Origin: Patellaria atrata CBS 101060
Taxonomy: Eukaryota; Ascomycota; Dothideomycetes; Patellariales; Patellariaceae
Length of the DNA stretch: 64,000 nt
Assembly: GCA_010093705.1 (NCBI GenBank)
Contig: MU006107.1
Coordinates: 170,031-234,030, forward strand
Direction of reading: 5' to 3'
Part shown: piece after piece, positions 10,994 to 22,818 of the stretch
Position numbering within the stretch: the first letter of the stretch is position 1
How the letters are laid out: every line of letters starts with the position of its first letter
The notes under the pieces: generated by a model
What the model was told of the DNA's origin: nothing
The model's database searches: none
What the model saw: the letters and a program-made list of their open reading frames with translations, nothing else
Made by a program: the position numbers and the translations under genes

Positions 10994-12736
10994 CCCTGAC
11001 AGACAATTCAGCTCCAAATCTTTAAGACGGCCTATGTCTAATGGTTCCACGGTAGATGCTCCACCGCTTCCAAACTTAAACGCAAATCTGAATGGTAGGA
11101 GCTCATGAGAGTGCAATCTAAGCATATGCCGCATGTCATTGTGTCGCATGAACTGGTCTTATGCCCGGTGTTATTTCAAGTTGTTGATTTATATCATAAT
11201 TATCACTAAAGATATAAGGTATCCATCTCAGCACCATTACGAGCCGGTCAAAGCTGCAGAGCTACCTCTAGCCCGCAGCATCCACTCTGCTAAGGGTAGA
11301 ATACAAGAGGACAAGAGCTCACGGCTCTACACAATCGGCTTTGCTTCCTGCTTCGTACGTGTACTTGTATGAAAAGATTCGGAGATTTCTGCCTTTCGGT
11401 ATCTAGGCAATGTATCTATTTGAAAATATATGGGTACGAACCTAAATCTCTCCTACTTTAATCAATAGTACAACCTCATCGAGTGTCTCCCTCACGATAC
11501 AGTTACCCCTACTTTATTGTCCACCCCCCTTAATCGCAGCCAGCGCTTCTCGTCGCTGTACGTTTTACGTACATTTCCCCCGTACAGCGTACTCCATCTC
11601 CAGATGGAATTTCACCTCTCCGTACCACCGACCCCAAAACCACTTCAATCATACGAGCATACCTAGCCACAACTCCCGCAACAACGGAAGGATACAGCTC
11701 TGTCTCCGTTCAAAGTTTCCGCCGCTCAGTGGATCGCACGCTTCCGTCGCATTCGCACCTCCTGGACTCTCTGTCCAAAACCACTACGCTTTGTTAGATC
11801 TTAGATCCTGGTTTCGGTTGATTTTGACTACGTGGTATGAGCGACTGTACCGAGGACTCCGACATAAGGGCAGCTCCGCTAGACAGCCACCTTAACTGCG
11901 CTAGAGATTTGGTGCTATGTAGATCAACAGCAGAAGGACTATATCCCCGCTGTAGAGTAGACTGATAAACCCGTGGATCGTTCGGCTGAGGCTATGAGGA
12001 CATATGTAGAGCAACTGGTCCTTGGATGAAGGATAAGTCGTTTGGTAAGATGGGGGTTATGAGATATACTTGGGCATTGGTACTGGGTGCTCATGCTGGT
12101 ATATTGTACCCTCGGTAATTTTAACTTCTTATCGTGTGGGTTACTCGCATAGTCATCACTGCCTCTTGCATGAACTCTCCCTTTCTGACTTATGCTCTCT
12201 TCCGCATAGGACAGATACTATCACGAAAATAGTTGTTGATTTGCGAATGCAAATATCTTACTAGCTGGATGATTCGGTACTTGCTCATTGCTCGGAGGCA
12301 AGTCCAATTGCGTGGATCCGTACGTTCAGATGGTGAAGTTGTGTAGGGGTTCAGGAGTCTGGATATATGGTATTATTTTTGCGTTATCGCCCCCCAGGTA
12401 GATAGAACTGCGTTCAAATAAGACGTCCTCTTCTTCATCCTCTCATAAACAATTAAACAACAATATGGTGACACGGACAACGTAACCATGAACTTTTTCC
12501 TGCTGCCTTTTTTTTTTTCCCTTTTTATCGGAACAGTTAATAGGGAATTGGTTATAACCCGCTACACACTAGGCGTAAATGACGCGGTAAGTTTATACCA
12601 CACAAGAAGAGCAATGGTGAGAGAAAGTGATGAATTCACTATTGAAGAGAGCTTCAAATCGCAGCCCTCCCATTCATGATGGTCATAACATATCGTAACT
12701 CCCTTAACCCCTCTTTCCAGCCCAATCCCTTAACCG
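10994..12736. other. 1.7 kb non-coding stretch
   Basis: This long intergenic region lies between the convergent flbE and IST1 genes. It contains only short frames, poly-pyrimidine patches (for example a T-run near 12509-12519) and no hallmark of a protein or structured RNA that I can recognise. At 1.7 kb between convergent genes it is long for this window. Confidence 0.4.
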
Positions 12737-13817
12737 TTATCTCTTCAACATTGCAAACCTCTTCGCCAATTCATCAACATCCGGAATCTTGCCCCCAGGG
12801 CCCTCATCCTTCTTCTCCATCTTCTTCATCTTCGGTCCGGGCTTGAGATCCGGTGGCCCCGGCAACTTAACGCCCGGATCCGGATTCTCAGAACTAGGGC
12901 TCTGCGGCGCGATCCTAATGGGACTCTTCGCCAGCGCCTTCGGCGGCGTCGCGCGCGCCAACTCCTCCTTTCCCAGATTTGCTTTCAGCGGAGTTTCGAG
13001 CGCTTTCTCTTTTTGCCCACCTCCCTTGCCCTCGGCGTCGTCGTCGTCGTTATCGTCGGCGCCCCCCGCTTCTCTCTCCTCTTCTTCCCCTTCCTCTTCG
13101 GCGGCTTCGCCATACGGGATCCCGTATGTCCGTGCGATCTCCCTAAGATAAGCTTCTACTAATTCAGGTTTGGGTGTTTCGACTCTCAACTTATTGAGCA
13201 CCCTCTCCGCCACCCCCGTCCCCTCCATAGCGCTCAGGCTAAAGTCCTTCCCGAACTTCTCGACCAGCAGCGCGCGCACGGCGTGGAGTTCCTTGACCTC
13301 TGTTCTCGGCGCTGCATATATAATGCTGCGGACCGCTTCCTCGAGGCCTGGATCGGGGCCCGAGCTGCTGGGGGAAGAAGGTCGCAGGGAGGGGGAGGAG
13401 GGTGGGTCGAGGAGCTGGGATCGCGCGAGGAGCAGTTCGCAGTAGAGTTCGAGGATCTCGTGGAGTTCGGTCGTTATGTCGGAGCGGATTATGTTTTCTA
13501 TACGGATGCGGGCGGACTCGGTTTTGCTTTGCTGCGAGCAAGGTTGGTAAGATGGTCGGGGAATGGTTGGTGGGATGGGGGGTTGCCTGGTTCTAGGGGT
13601 TGGGAATGAAAGAGGATATGTACCTCGAGAAGCTGTGCTATAGAGCGTCGTGCTTGCTTTGCTAGAGCTGAGTCTTTCTGCTGCACCATACGGAGACGGG
13701 ATATGGAGAGCTTGAGCTGCACTTTCAGTTTAGACTATGGTGGATGAGGGATTAGCATGAGGTTTTTATAAGGTTTAAAAAGCTGATACTCACGACTAAG
13801 GAAGCTGGAGGAGGCAT
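12737..13817 (-). CDS. IST1: IST1 homologue, ESCRT-III-associated regulator
   Basis: The minus-strand exons are 13817-13794 (24 nt), 13734-13624 and 13531-12737, giving 309 residues. The protein starts MPPPASLVSKLKVQLKLSIS and continues RRSIAQLLEQSKTESARIR, IENIIRSDITTELHEILELY and MEGTGVAERVLNKL, the IST1 helical domain (about residues 8-180). A low-complexity acidic linker follows. The protein ends DELAKRFAMLKR, which fits a C-terminal MIM1-type motif (LxxRxxxLK) that binds MIT domains of Vps4 and LIP5. IST1 tunes Vps4 activity in multivesicular-body sorting and abscission. It is head-to-head with SLD5, with 207 bp between the starts. Confidence 0.93.
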
Positions 13818-14024
13818 GGTGATACCTGATTCTTCTAATATTTCTTGGGGAAAGTGTGAAGAGAGAAATCGGAAGTTGTGAAGAGCAGTGCCTGATGAGA
13901 CTCGACGTCAAAGTGGGATGTTGTGAATCCTCCTTGCCGCCGCCCCTCCCTTCGAGGAATTCCCAAAGCTGCCCCATCCTCGCCGCCACACGGCCAACGC
14001 ACATGAAGAGGCGCAAGTCAAACC

Positions 14025-14815
14025 ATGGATATCGATGATATCCTTGCCGACGTATCCCACGATGCTACCCCCACCGAAACGCGTGAGCTGCAAGAGCTTA
14101 CACGCGCTTGGGTCGCAGAGCGCGTTGCGCCAGAGATATTGCCGTATCCAGAGCGGCTGATGGAGAATGTTCTGGAGCGGATACGGAAGCAGGTAAAGGA
14201 CCTCGAGTCTTAGCACTCTATGCATTTTTATGGAGTGAGAGGACTAATTGGATGGACAAGTAGATCGAGCTGGTGGAAGAGCAGACGGGAAACATGGATC
14301 CTAAGGCCAACTTCCGATTGATTATCCTCCAGACGGAGCTTGAGAGATTCAAGTTTCTCGTGCGCTCGTTCCTGAGGGCGCGAATCGCAAAGGTAGGGCT
14401 CTCTTACTCTCTAAGGGTGTGTATTAGACTAATTGTAAAACGGTAGATCGATAAATTTCCTATCCATCACCTTACAGATACCTCTACCATATCTCGGTTG
14501 TCGGCGAGTGAAACACAATATCTTAGAGCTCACCATGTCCTTTTATCGAACCACTACCAGTCATCTTTCCTCTCGCAGTTTCCTACTGCTCTGCAACGAC
14601 TGGACGATACTATTGGGGGAATCAGTATGATAGACGCACCGGACCTCGACACAGCAGTCTTCTGCCGCATCCTACGAGACTTGGGAAAAATGCTTATTGA
14701 AGGAAAAGATAGGGAGCACCATAGAGAACTTGATCTGAAGCGAGGTGAAATCTTCATAGTACGCTGGAGCTCAATCAAAGAAAGCGTTTTTGCAGGCGAC
14801 ATAGAATTGGTATGA
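14025..14815 (+). CDS. SLD5: DNA replication complex GINS subunit SLD5
   Basis: The exons are 14025-14192, 14264-14392 and 14447-14815, giving 221 residues, normal for SLD5. The N-terminus [10 protein letters not shown] is followed by [18 protein letters not shown], then [19 protein letters not shown] and [18 protein letters not shown] across the second intron. The C-terminal B domain carries [21 protein letters not shown] joins Cdc45 and MCM2-7 to form the replicative CMG helicase in the nucleus. All splice sites are GT-AG and in phase. The divergent 207 bp promoter shared with IST1 has no perfect ACGCGT box that I can see. Confidence 0.95.
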
Positions 14816-14850
14816 AGGACGCAAATTCCCGTCTATAGATCCGACTTTAC

Positions 14851-16028
14851 TCAGCCAATCGTACATATGATCTTTCCCTTGGTCTTATTCGCCTCCATCA
14901 ACTTATGCGCCTCCTGGATTTTTTCCCAGGGAAAGACCTTCTCGACATAGATCTTGAATGTACGGTCCTTGAACTTCGGCAACGCATGCTCGACCAAGTG
15001 GTCCCTCAGCTTGCCCTGATAATCTTCATCCCTGGATCTTAAACTGCTACCCTCAAATCTGATTCTCTTGCCAATAAACTTCGAGATATCAACATTCGCC
15101 GGCAATCTTGTTCCACCTAAGAACCCCAAGTTCACAATCCTACCATCCTTCGCTACCGCATCAATGTTGCCTTGGAAGTAACTCGCGCCGACGAAATCGA
15201 TGATGATATCAACACCCTTTCCATCCGTCGCCTTCAGCACCTCTTTCGACCAGTCCGACGTCGTCGTATTGAACGCCGCCGTCGCACCTAGCTTCTCGGT
15301 GATAAACTGGCACTTCTCATCCTGCCGTGCAGTCGCATATACTGCGGACGCCGATTCCGCGCGCGAGAGCTGGATCCCAGCAATGGACACGGAAGACGCG
15401 CCAGCATGCCAAAGGATCGACTTACCAGGCTTGAACTCGCCGACCAGGTAAATAGCTTGGAGGGCCGTGATCCAGGTCTACAATACGTCAACCTCAGGCC
15501 ATACGCATAGCAGAAAGAGCAGTCAGATATACCTCAGGAATCCCCGCGCACTCCTCCCAACTCAGCTCCTCCGGCTTATGCACCAGCATATGCGTCGACA
15601 CCGCAATATACTCTGCGTACGCACCCCCATACGCCAATCCAAACACCTGGTCACCTCTTTTAAACCCTGCCTCCGCCTGGTCGCCGAAGCCCTCGATCAC
15701 CCCAGAGAACTCGACGCCTAATGTCTTCGGGGCTTGCGGTGGGACGGGATACATGCCCTCGCGCTGCAGAAGGTCCATCCGGTTGAGCCCGAAAGCTTTG
15801 ATGCGTACGAGCGCTTGTGTGGCGGTTGGGACGGGTTTTGGTGTCGCATCGTTGATGAAGAGGGACTCTACCGAGCCGGTACCGTTTTTAATATCTTAGA
15901 GGGGTTAGTTGGGTTTGGGCTCAGGGAGGGCAGCGGTTTTGAGCAGATGGGAAGAGCATGGTGCGTGGATGCGCTTGGGGGAATATCTTAAGCTTGTACG
16001 AACCTACTGCACGCATTGTTTCTGGCAT
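14851..16028 (-). CDS. NAD(P)H:quinone oxidoreductase, MDR superfamily (PIG3/TP53I3-like)
   Basis: The minus-strand exons are 16028-16004 (25 nt), 15894-15533 and 15477-14851, giving 337 residues. The N-terminus MPETMRAVDIKNGTG, then FGLNRMDLLQREGMYPVP, LGVEFSGVIEGFG, the EECAGIPETWITALQAIYL junction and HAGASSVSIAGIQL form the zinc-free GroES-like plus Rossmann-fold arrangement of quinone oxidoreductases. The catalytic zinc ligands of alcohol dehydrogenases are absent. A one- or two-electron quinone reductase role in redox defence is likely; the substrate is not readable. It is convergent with SLD5, with only 35 bp between stops. Confidence 0.9.
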
Positions 16029-16535
16029 GATTTTGGTTTCGCTTGAGGAGAGACTCTTGGTGTACTTTATCAAAGTGGGAAAAATTTCAAAATATCAGAT
16101 AGCTGGGGAGGTATTTAAGAATTGAAGAGACATCGAGGTTCAAATCATACCTTTCACATTCTGTAGCTCATGGAGAAATATAAGAGAATGAGTGACATAA
16201 CATTGCGGCGAACTGCAGAACCCGTTCGGGGGAATTACTTGCATGATTAAGGTACATAGAGCGCGGGGCAATATCAACCCCTTTGCCGCTTGTCGGCCGT
16301 ACGACTTTCAAACAAACATGCTGAGTAAACATCTAATGTTTCATTGCTAGATACCAGCATCTCAATCGAATAGACGTATGCTCTCAAGCCTTCGGGACGT
16401 TCAATTTAGTTTCTACCCCATCCACAGCAATCCCGCAAACGCCAATGCCAGACCTAGACGTGAGCCATGCATAACACAACTACAACGAAGTGTTACTGTA
16501 AACTCCTAAATACCAGCCGGAGACGCTTGATTTCC
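16029..16535. other. Intergenic region
   Basis: About 500 bp hold the promoter of the quinone oxidoreductase and the 3' UTR of RFA1, both on the minus strand. I see no gene. Confidence 0.45.
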
Positions 16536-18561
16536 TCAACGGACAAATAGACTATCCGAGTCCAATGTGTATTGTTTTAGAATGTCGGTCAGTTTGGCAC
16601 ACTCCACTGTAAAGTTGAGTGGCCTAATGTTTGAGACGGTATATCGGGGTCTGTTGGAACAATTAGAAAGAAACTGAAACCGAAGAGAGGGAAAGCTCAC
16701 CTCTGTTGATCACCGAAAGTCTCGAGTTTCGCCCTGCAATTGAAGATGTACGTCTTACACGTCGCCTCTGCAACAACGTTGACCGAAGCTCTGCTATCGT
16801 TCTCCTGCAGTTCATGGAACTGCTCCGCTGTCATTCCAATGACTGTCCTACCCACCTCATCGAAGCAGGTGAGCCACATATTACCAGTATGGTCGCCGAC
16901 ATTTGCAGATAACATAAACCGATAATCAGGTTTGGGGAAAGACAAGTTGCAAGCCTCGCAGCGCCATCTATCAACCTCCGTCTGTGTGGCTTTTTTGTTG
17001 CACTTCTCGGATGCACAAGCCGGGTAGTAAAGGTTTTCTTGCCTCAGAAATACAACAGATGCTTTTAGGTCGTAGTATGCAGTTTCCTCGGTCGTGCCGA
17101 GACCCTCATCCTTCACTTGTGCAATGGTCTTGTATGACCGCTTAGAGCCAGTTCCTGATGACCCAGCCATACCTGCATGTGACTGAAAGTTGTCCTGCTT
17201 GCCTTGGGCGTCATACCAACCCTTTAGCTTGTGGGCATCATCAATATCGGGATCTACGGTCATAGATCCAGAAGCAAGCAAACTCAAACTTCGACCGCCG
17301 AAGTCTGAGACTTTGACACCTTTAAATGCAATGACGGACTCCGCTGGAGCATCAAAGGATTTTGCGGAGCTTCCCCAGATGGTCAAGCGGACGGAATAGC
17401 CGGTATTGTCCACTATAGTCAGTTCACGTTTGTCGTATGGTTTGCTCGACTTTGACCCAATAATCTGAGCGACTTCCCCGACTTCTCTGAGCACACCGAT
17501 AACGTCGATTGTAGTGTCTTTTTCGACCGTCTTGAGATCTTCGATGCTGGTGAAGTTGAATCGTATTTGTGGCGCATCGCCGTCGTCCTCTGCTTTCTCT
17601 ACCTGTGTACCTGCCATAAACCCCAGCTCATAGTCATTGTTGAGAGTTGAAAACTGCTTCTTCGCCAGTTTGACCTGGCATGGGCTGGATATGTAGTATA
17701 CACCGCCCTCTTGAAAGACTTCATAAAGCATATCCACTTGATCGTTGAATCCCGTCGCTCTGATTTCTCCGCTGCCATCTAGGAGGTTTACACTAAAGAG
17801 CTTGCCTTCCCCATTATTTTTATGCCACGTCTTGATATCCGACTTGTGGGTACATCGAGCTTTGATCGTCCAGGTATGAGCGTACGGGGAAAGTGCCTCA
17901 ATAGGATACAAGTTTGCATGAGATGAATTTGATGATGCACCGTTTGTCCTTGATGGAGCATGCTGTTGTGGGCGAGGCTGCTCAGGTTCGGGTTTAACAC
18001 CGTAGAAGTTGTTGGATTGGATGGAAGCTGGTTGCTTAACATCTTCTTCCTCTTTCAGACTCTCTAACGCCGTCGGCTCACCAATCTTTTCAGATTCTCC
18101 TAAGTGTGTTAGGACATCCAGGTCTAGTATGATCAATACTCTAGTCAACGTTAGCTTGCACGAGGTTATGACGCAGGGACTGTGATTACTTCTTATTCTT
18201 CACTGTGTTTGGGTGGAACTGATTCAGTTTGACAAAGGAGCCCTTCTTGAGCTTGCCATCAATCACGACATGATTTGCCTCTTGATATATGTTAGATGCG
18301 AAGGTATTATAACGCTATCAAGACCTACGGGTTGCAAGCATGCTTTGAATGAAGTTCCGGATATCACTAAAAACAACACGGTATCTCTCCGGCTGTCCCT
18401 CTCTCTTTTCCATGGCTTTGATTTGCACACATTGTAGTATCGGTTGTCGAACGTCTTCCCCATTGAAGATTGCCCTACGTATGGTTGGTTTCTGAATCCA
18501 TTTGGAGACCGATGAGTACTTACTGGAGGGCACCTTGGGTGATTTGAGCAGCGCCTGCCAT
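16536..18561 (-). CDS. RFA1: Replication protein A large subunit (RPA70)
   Basis: The minus-strand exons are 18561-18524, 18474-18329, 18280-18190, 18140-16701 and 16650-16536, giving 609 residues. The protein begins MAGAAQITQGALQAIFNGED. The N-terminal OB fold continues into VFSDIRNFIQSMLATQANHV and ends near LIILDLDVLTHLGES. Domain A starts at PIEALSPYAHTWTIKARCT. Domain C contains a C-x4-C-x13-C-x2-C zinc ribbon (CASEKC...CEAC). The short last exon gives RPRYTVSNIRPLNFTVEC and ends SLFVR. RPA70 binds single-stranded DNA in replication, repair and checkpoint signalling. It is head-to-head with a dienelactone hydrolase; an ACGCGA-ACGCGT pair lies about 110 bp upstream of the start. Confidence 0.96.
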
Positions 18562-18668
18562 GACGATAATCTTATGTAGGATTAAAGTTAGGGTATAAAC
18601 TTCAGACAGAGGTGTTTAAACGATATCCTGAGAGGTTACGACGGCAAGGTCTATTTGGAACTAGAGAG

Positions 18669-18710
18669 ACGCGAACGCGTCCAGGCTGACGTTAAAGTGG
18701 TTACGCGCCT
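18669..18710. promoter_or_regulatory. Tandem MluI cell-cycle box-like sites upstream of RFA1
   Basis: ACGCGA (18669-18674) is directly followed by the perfect palindrome ACGCGT (18675-18680), with TTACGCGCC at 18701-18709. ACGCGT is the MBF-binding element that drives G1/S transcription of replication genes in yeasts, and RFA1 is a known yeast target. The sites lie in the 293 bp promoter shared with the divergent hydrolase, so which gene responds is inference. Confidence 0.6.
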
Positions 18711-18854
18711 CCTGTCTGAACGAGCCCCGCCATTTTCTCGGCACAAAACCACCCCCTCATGCAGGGTTGCTGTAAGCTCCTTGTCAAGCTGTCCCAAGCA
18801 CAAAGTAACCCTTCCATCTCCACTACAAACTACATTTGCACTTTTATACAAACC

Positions 18855-20143
18855 ATGGCTGACGAAGAAGTTGCGACAAAAGCTCCTGAGAGTGATGCTC
18901 AGCAACAGAATCTATTTCCGGGAGATACACCAACCCAACAGGGCCCGAGCATGGGTGTAAGTGAATAGTTCCTGCTTGTATACCACCAAGCTAACGTTTG
19001 CCTAGGAACATTGCACTACAGATAGACCTACGCGTATGATGAACATACTCTCCCCAATTGTACTGCTTACTTATTGATAACGCATAGCTTCCGGAGAGGT
19101 TCCCACTGGTGTCCGTACTCTCGTTCTGTTGATTCGGAGCGCGCTGACGTAGTCGCTATAGGAAATATCGAAATTGGGCAACGTAGATGTAAGATGCAGG
19201 ACTACATGTCAAGAATATCTGATATTAAGAACTGTCTATACAGTGTTATATTACAAAGCCAAGTGATTACCCCCATAGCCCATCGAAACTACTCCTACTC
19301 CTCACAGGAGGTACCGGTGTCAAATCGAAAAACAATCAGTTACAAGCCGATAAATATGCAGCGGAAGGCTTTCTAGTAGTGATGCCGGATCAGTCAGTCT
19401 CCAAAGAACTCAAAATCGCTATAGGAGGAAGCATGGTTAATACCTTTGGACAGATTCGATGGGGACCCAGCACCAAGCGCTAGCACAACAACAACCGCTG
19501 AATCGGGTACTTCGCTCTTAGAACAGTTCAAACTCCGGACTGCCGAGACAGCAAAATCCTTCCTCATTGACATGTGGCTGGCACGGCATACACCAGAAAA
19601 AGTACTGCCCCTGCTGCACAAAGTTACCGAAGGCGCAAAAGAAGAGTTTGCCGACGCGATTGCGAATGGCGAAGGTATCTACGCAGTGGGCTACTGTTTT
19701 GGAGCAAAGTATGTCTTAATTCTGGCTGGTGAGCATCCAGACACCATTGGCTGGGGCCAGGCACCTGCAAAAGACGAAGAGCAGGGGACAATCAAGAAGG
19801 CTCCCATCATTAAGGCTGGTGCTATAGCTCATGGTACGTCAACATTAGTCCACTGCTATAGACAAGTATTGACAAATCAGGTACTTTGGTTGAGGTAGAA
19901 GATATTGAAGGGGTCAAGGTTCCAGTAACGATAGCGGCTGTGGAGGACGACCCTGTGTTCCCTGATGAGATCCGAGAAGCGGGTAAGAAAGCCTTGGAGA
20001 AGAACAAGATTGAACATGAGATTCAAGTGTACTCGGGAGTACCGCATGGATTCGCGGTCTTAGGGCAGTATGAAGACCGGAAGATCCAGGATGCCCAAAG
20101 ATCAGCTTTCGGGCAGATGCTTGGCTGGTTACAGGCTCATTAA
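18855..20143 (+). CDS. Dienelactone hydrolase family protein
   Basis: The seven exons by eye are 18855-18956, 19006-19033 (28 nt), 19088-19110 (23 nt), 19162-19188 (27 nt), 19244-19392, 19454-19833 and 19881-20143, giving 323 residues. The assembled protein reads MADEEVATKAPESDAQQQ, TTDRPTPSGEVPTGEISKLG, NVDCYITKPSDYPHSPSKLL, LLLLTGGTGVKSK and LVVMPDQFDGDPAPS. The triad fits an alpha/beta hydrolase: Cys in GYCFGAKY, Asp in VEDDPVF and His in GVPHGFAVLG. Dienelactone hydrolases open lactones in aromatic degradation; most fungal members have unknown substrates. Exon 3 needs a GTCCGT donor. The three consecutive micro-exons make this gene easy to mis-annotate. Confidence 0.88.
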
Positions 20144-20997
20144 AGGTAAAGAATGATTCATTGTTTCCAGAGTATGAGAGCTAGGCGTTGTAGGCATGAA
20201 CCTTATCTGAAACACCAGAAAATAACTACACTCAATGGGAAAGCTATGCTCTGACTTCTCATTTCGTCTCTTCTATTACATCGTATTAACATCACATCGT
20301 ATCACCGTTCCATAGCCTCATTATATCTAAGGGAGTCCGTGAAAGAGACCCCTTCCGCTTCGTCGAGTCGGAGGGATGTCAAGTAAAAAGGAAACCTGGG
20401 CTATATATTATCGAACTCCCTTTCATTTACACCGGTGTTTTGTATTAGGAAAGGATAACCGGCGACTCTTCCCTTAGTCATTATAATTACGTCCAAATCA
20501 TATATACTCCAGTAGTCTCACAAGCCCTATTATCACAGTTAGCGGCAGAAGACTCAACGGGTTGATAATATGCGTGATTGAAATGTATTGAATCATTTGT
20601 TGCATTAGGTGGGCAAACGAAGGACTGATGGGTACATGAGAACTATCAACATTTGATTCTAGCGTGCTCTAGTTTTCTTTATTGGGGTAATCTAGTTTGC
20701 TGGACGTCATATCCTCTTGACGTCTGCGATAGCATATGTTTGGACGGTATTTGGTAGGAGGGAACGAATGGTGGGGGAATGAAAAGATAAACCAAAGGAA
20801 CTCGGATTCAAAAGTAGAGGCTATGAAGACCCTATACGGAGCATAATTCGTGATTGTACCGTTATGTGTACAACAAATGTATGGTTCCGGGGGGTATTTT
20901 TGACTCTAATGAAGGGAAAATAATTCGGTAAAGGGGGAACAAAATCCAACTCACCGGTACCAAACTCCATCTTTACAATACACGGGGACGCGCACCC
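20144..20997. other. Intergenic region
   Basis: About 850 bp lie between the convergent dienelactone hydrolase and the small orphan gene. The stretch is AT-rich with short frames only; I see no gene or RNA. Confidence 0.45.
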
Positions 20998-21438
20998 TCA
21001 GGCGACAAAGCTCATGGCTCTCCGTCTATTCCGCGAAAAGTTGGTAAATCCATGAAGGATACTCCCGTTCAGATAAGCCATGGTTTGTCGCTCATACACT
21101 CTCTGCAAGCATGCATCTGACTCCTTCACACGCAATTCACGTAAGGACGCTAATCGGGGCGAAGCTTTCCGCCGTAGACATGGAGTAGATGGTAATGATG
21201 GAGAAGTGGGAGTGGTGGTGGGAGAACTGCTTGTTGGAGAAGGGAGAAGCGATGTGCTAGATGCGAACCGAGGATCTTGTAGATCATAGATCTTAACGCG
21301 GATTTCTTGTGGCCCCTGAGACATCCAACGCGAATGACGTGGACGTGCTACTGAAAGAGGAGGAATGGGTGGTGGGAGCGAAAAAGACGTTCGTGAGGAG
21401 AACAGGGGTGCTGGGATGGGGATATCTGAGAAGTCCAT
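20998..21438 (-). CDS. Hypothetical Ser/Pro-rich protein, 146 aa
   Basis: A single uninterrupted frame runs from ATG at 21438 to TGA at 20998. The N-terminal half is Pro/Ser-rich (PIPAPLFSSRTSFSLPPP, and SSPTTTPTSPSLPSTP), probably disordered. The C-terminal ~45 residues are more ordered and basic (LRELRVKESDACLQRVYERQ, then NGSILHGFTNFSRNRRRAMS). I do not recognise a family. No signal peptide or membrane helix is visible. A small regulatory protein or a chance frame are both possible; the structured C-terminal end favours a real gene. Confidence 0.45.
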   Translation of the reverse strand: MDFSDIPIPAPLFSSRTSFSLPPPIPPLSVARPRHSRWMSQGPQEIRVKIYDLQDPRFASSTSLLPSPTSSSPTTTPTSPSLPSTPCLRRKASPRLASLRELRVKESDACLQRVYERQTMAYLNGSILHGFTNFSRNRRRAMSFVA

Positions 21439-22818
21439 TGGAAGCGATCTTTCTCTAGTTGCGTATAACAGTACGGATCATGGATTGGGAATATTGAAGG
21501 TACGAAGGAGCTATTTAAGGTACAAATACGATAAAATATTTCGATAGCAAAACACAGACGGAGAAGAAAGAAATGGGCCGTCAGGATACGAAGATGGTGG
21601 CGGGCGTCGTGAGCTTGATATACGAAGTATCTGACCACCTACATTTGCTCCATCCCAGAGGACAAGCACCCAATCTAAGATCAGGTTTGGATTGATTGAC
21701 CAATACACATCCTTAGACGGTTGAATAGCCGACAAGATGAAGGAAGATCACCGAGTAGTTATGGTGGCAGGCAGTGATGTGTGATTCCAGCCGTTCAACA
21801 TGGCGAACCAGCCATCGCAAAAACGCAGACCAGCCACTCAGATCTGAGCGATTTTCTGCAGAAACAAGTCAATAGCAGCAACTATAGAATTACTATCCAT
21901 GCATTTGGTTTTGTACATAAGCTTCAGCTGCTTGGAGACCGATGCAGGTTTTGCTTGAGGGACGTCGTGATGCGGTGATATTTGTTGCTCTGGTTGGGTG
22001 ATGTTCTGAAGAGCCCCTCGGTAGTCAGGCCTTGCCACTTGTCTCGAACGGGAAATCGCGGAACTGATTCAAGTAATAACTGCACGCGGGGCAGGCTAGG
22101 TCTAAAAATAGCATACAGCACCTCAAAGATAACATACGGTGTATAGGTGGAGTATTGAATTTCAGACACCATCCATAGACATACAGATACCTCCGATTCA
22201 TTGCTTCGAAGGGAAAAGATTAGTTTCTGTGCTCTCCTAAAGGATAGAAAGAAGAAGCTCTCTTCTGAGTTTCATGCGAAATACATATATGAATTGTATG
22301 TATTCTACCTAAATAGTTGTGGGTGACGGGGCAACGCTCAGTGTAGTGAACTGATTCGGTCATCCCCTAGCCAATGCGCTTCGTATTTCTGCACTGATCT
22401 TCACACAAAGGAAATGATCATTTGCAAGGAAGCTTAGTTTTATTGAATTGGCGTCTAACGGTCCCCTTGGTCCTTCCATTGGAAGCAGTCTAATATCAAA
22501 CTTGATATGTATCTGTGACGGATACCTTCGTTATTAAGTATTCCTTAATGCTGGACTCAATGCGAGTCGCCACTTTAAAAGCTCCACGAGGAGCTAATTA
22601 TCAATTTTTCGGTTCATTGTAGGAAAGACGACCAGAATAGGTCCATACAGTGCACCAACAGTAACCAATCCCAAAATGTTGGTACAGCTAACCTATACAC
22701 CAGGTGATGCAAACATAATGATATGGCGGATTCCGTCCCTCCCCTCTCAGAGCTGGCCGATATTAGTATCATGAAAAGATGTAAGTAAATAAAAACGGCA
22801 TAAATCGTAAGTGCTTCG
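21439..22818. other. 1.4 kb intergenic region
   Basis: This lies between two minus-strand genes. A minus-strand frame at 21924-22172 has no recognisable features. I see no supported gene, RNA or repeat; the stretch would include the INP1 3' UTR and the orphan's promoter. Confidence 0.4.

Noticed and set aside
19074-19376. 100-codon plus-strand frame inside the dienelactone hydrolase locus
   Set aside because: It runs through exons and introns out of frame; the spliced model recovers the conserved protein.
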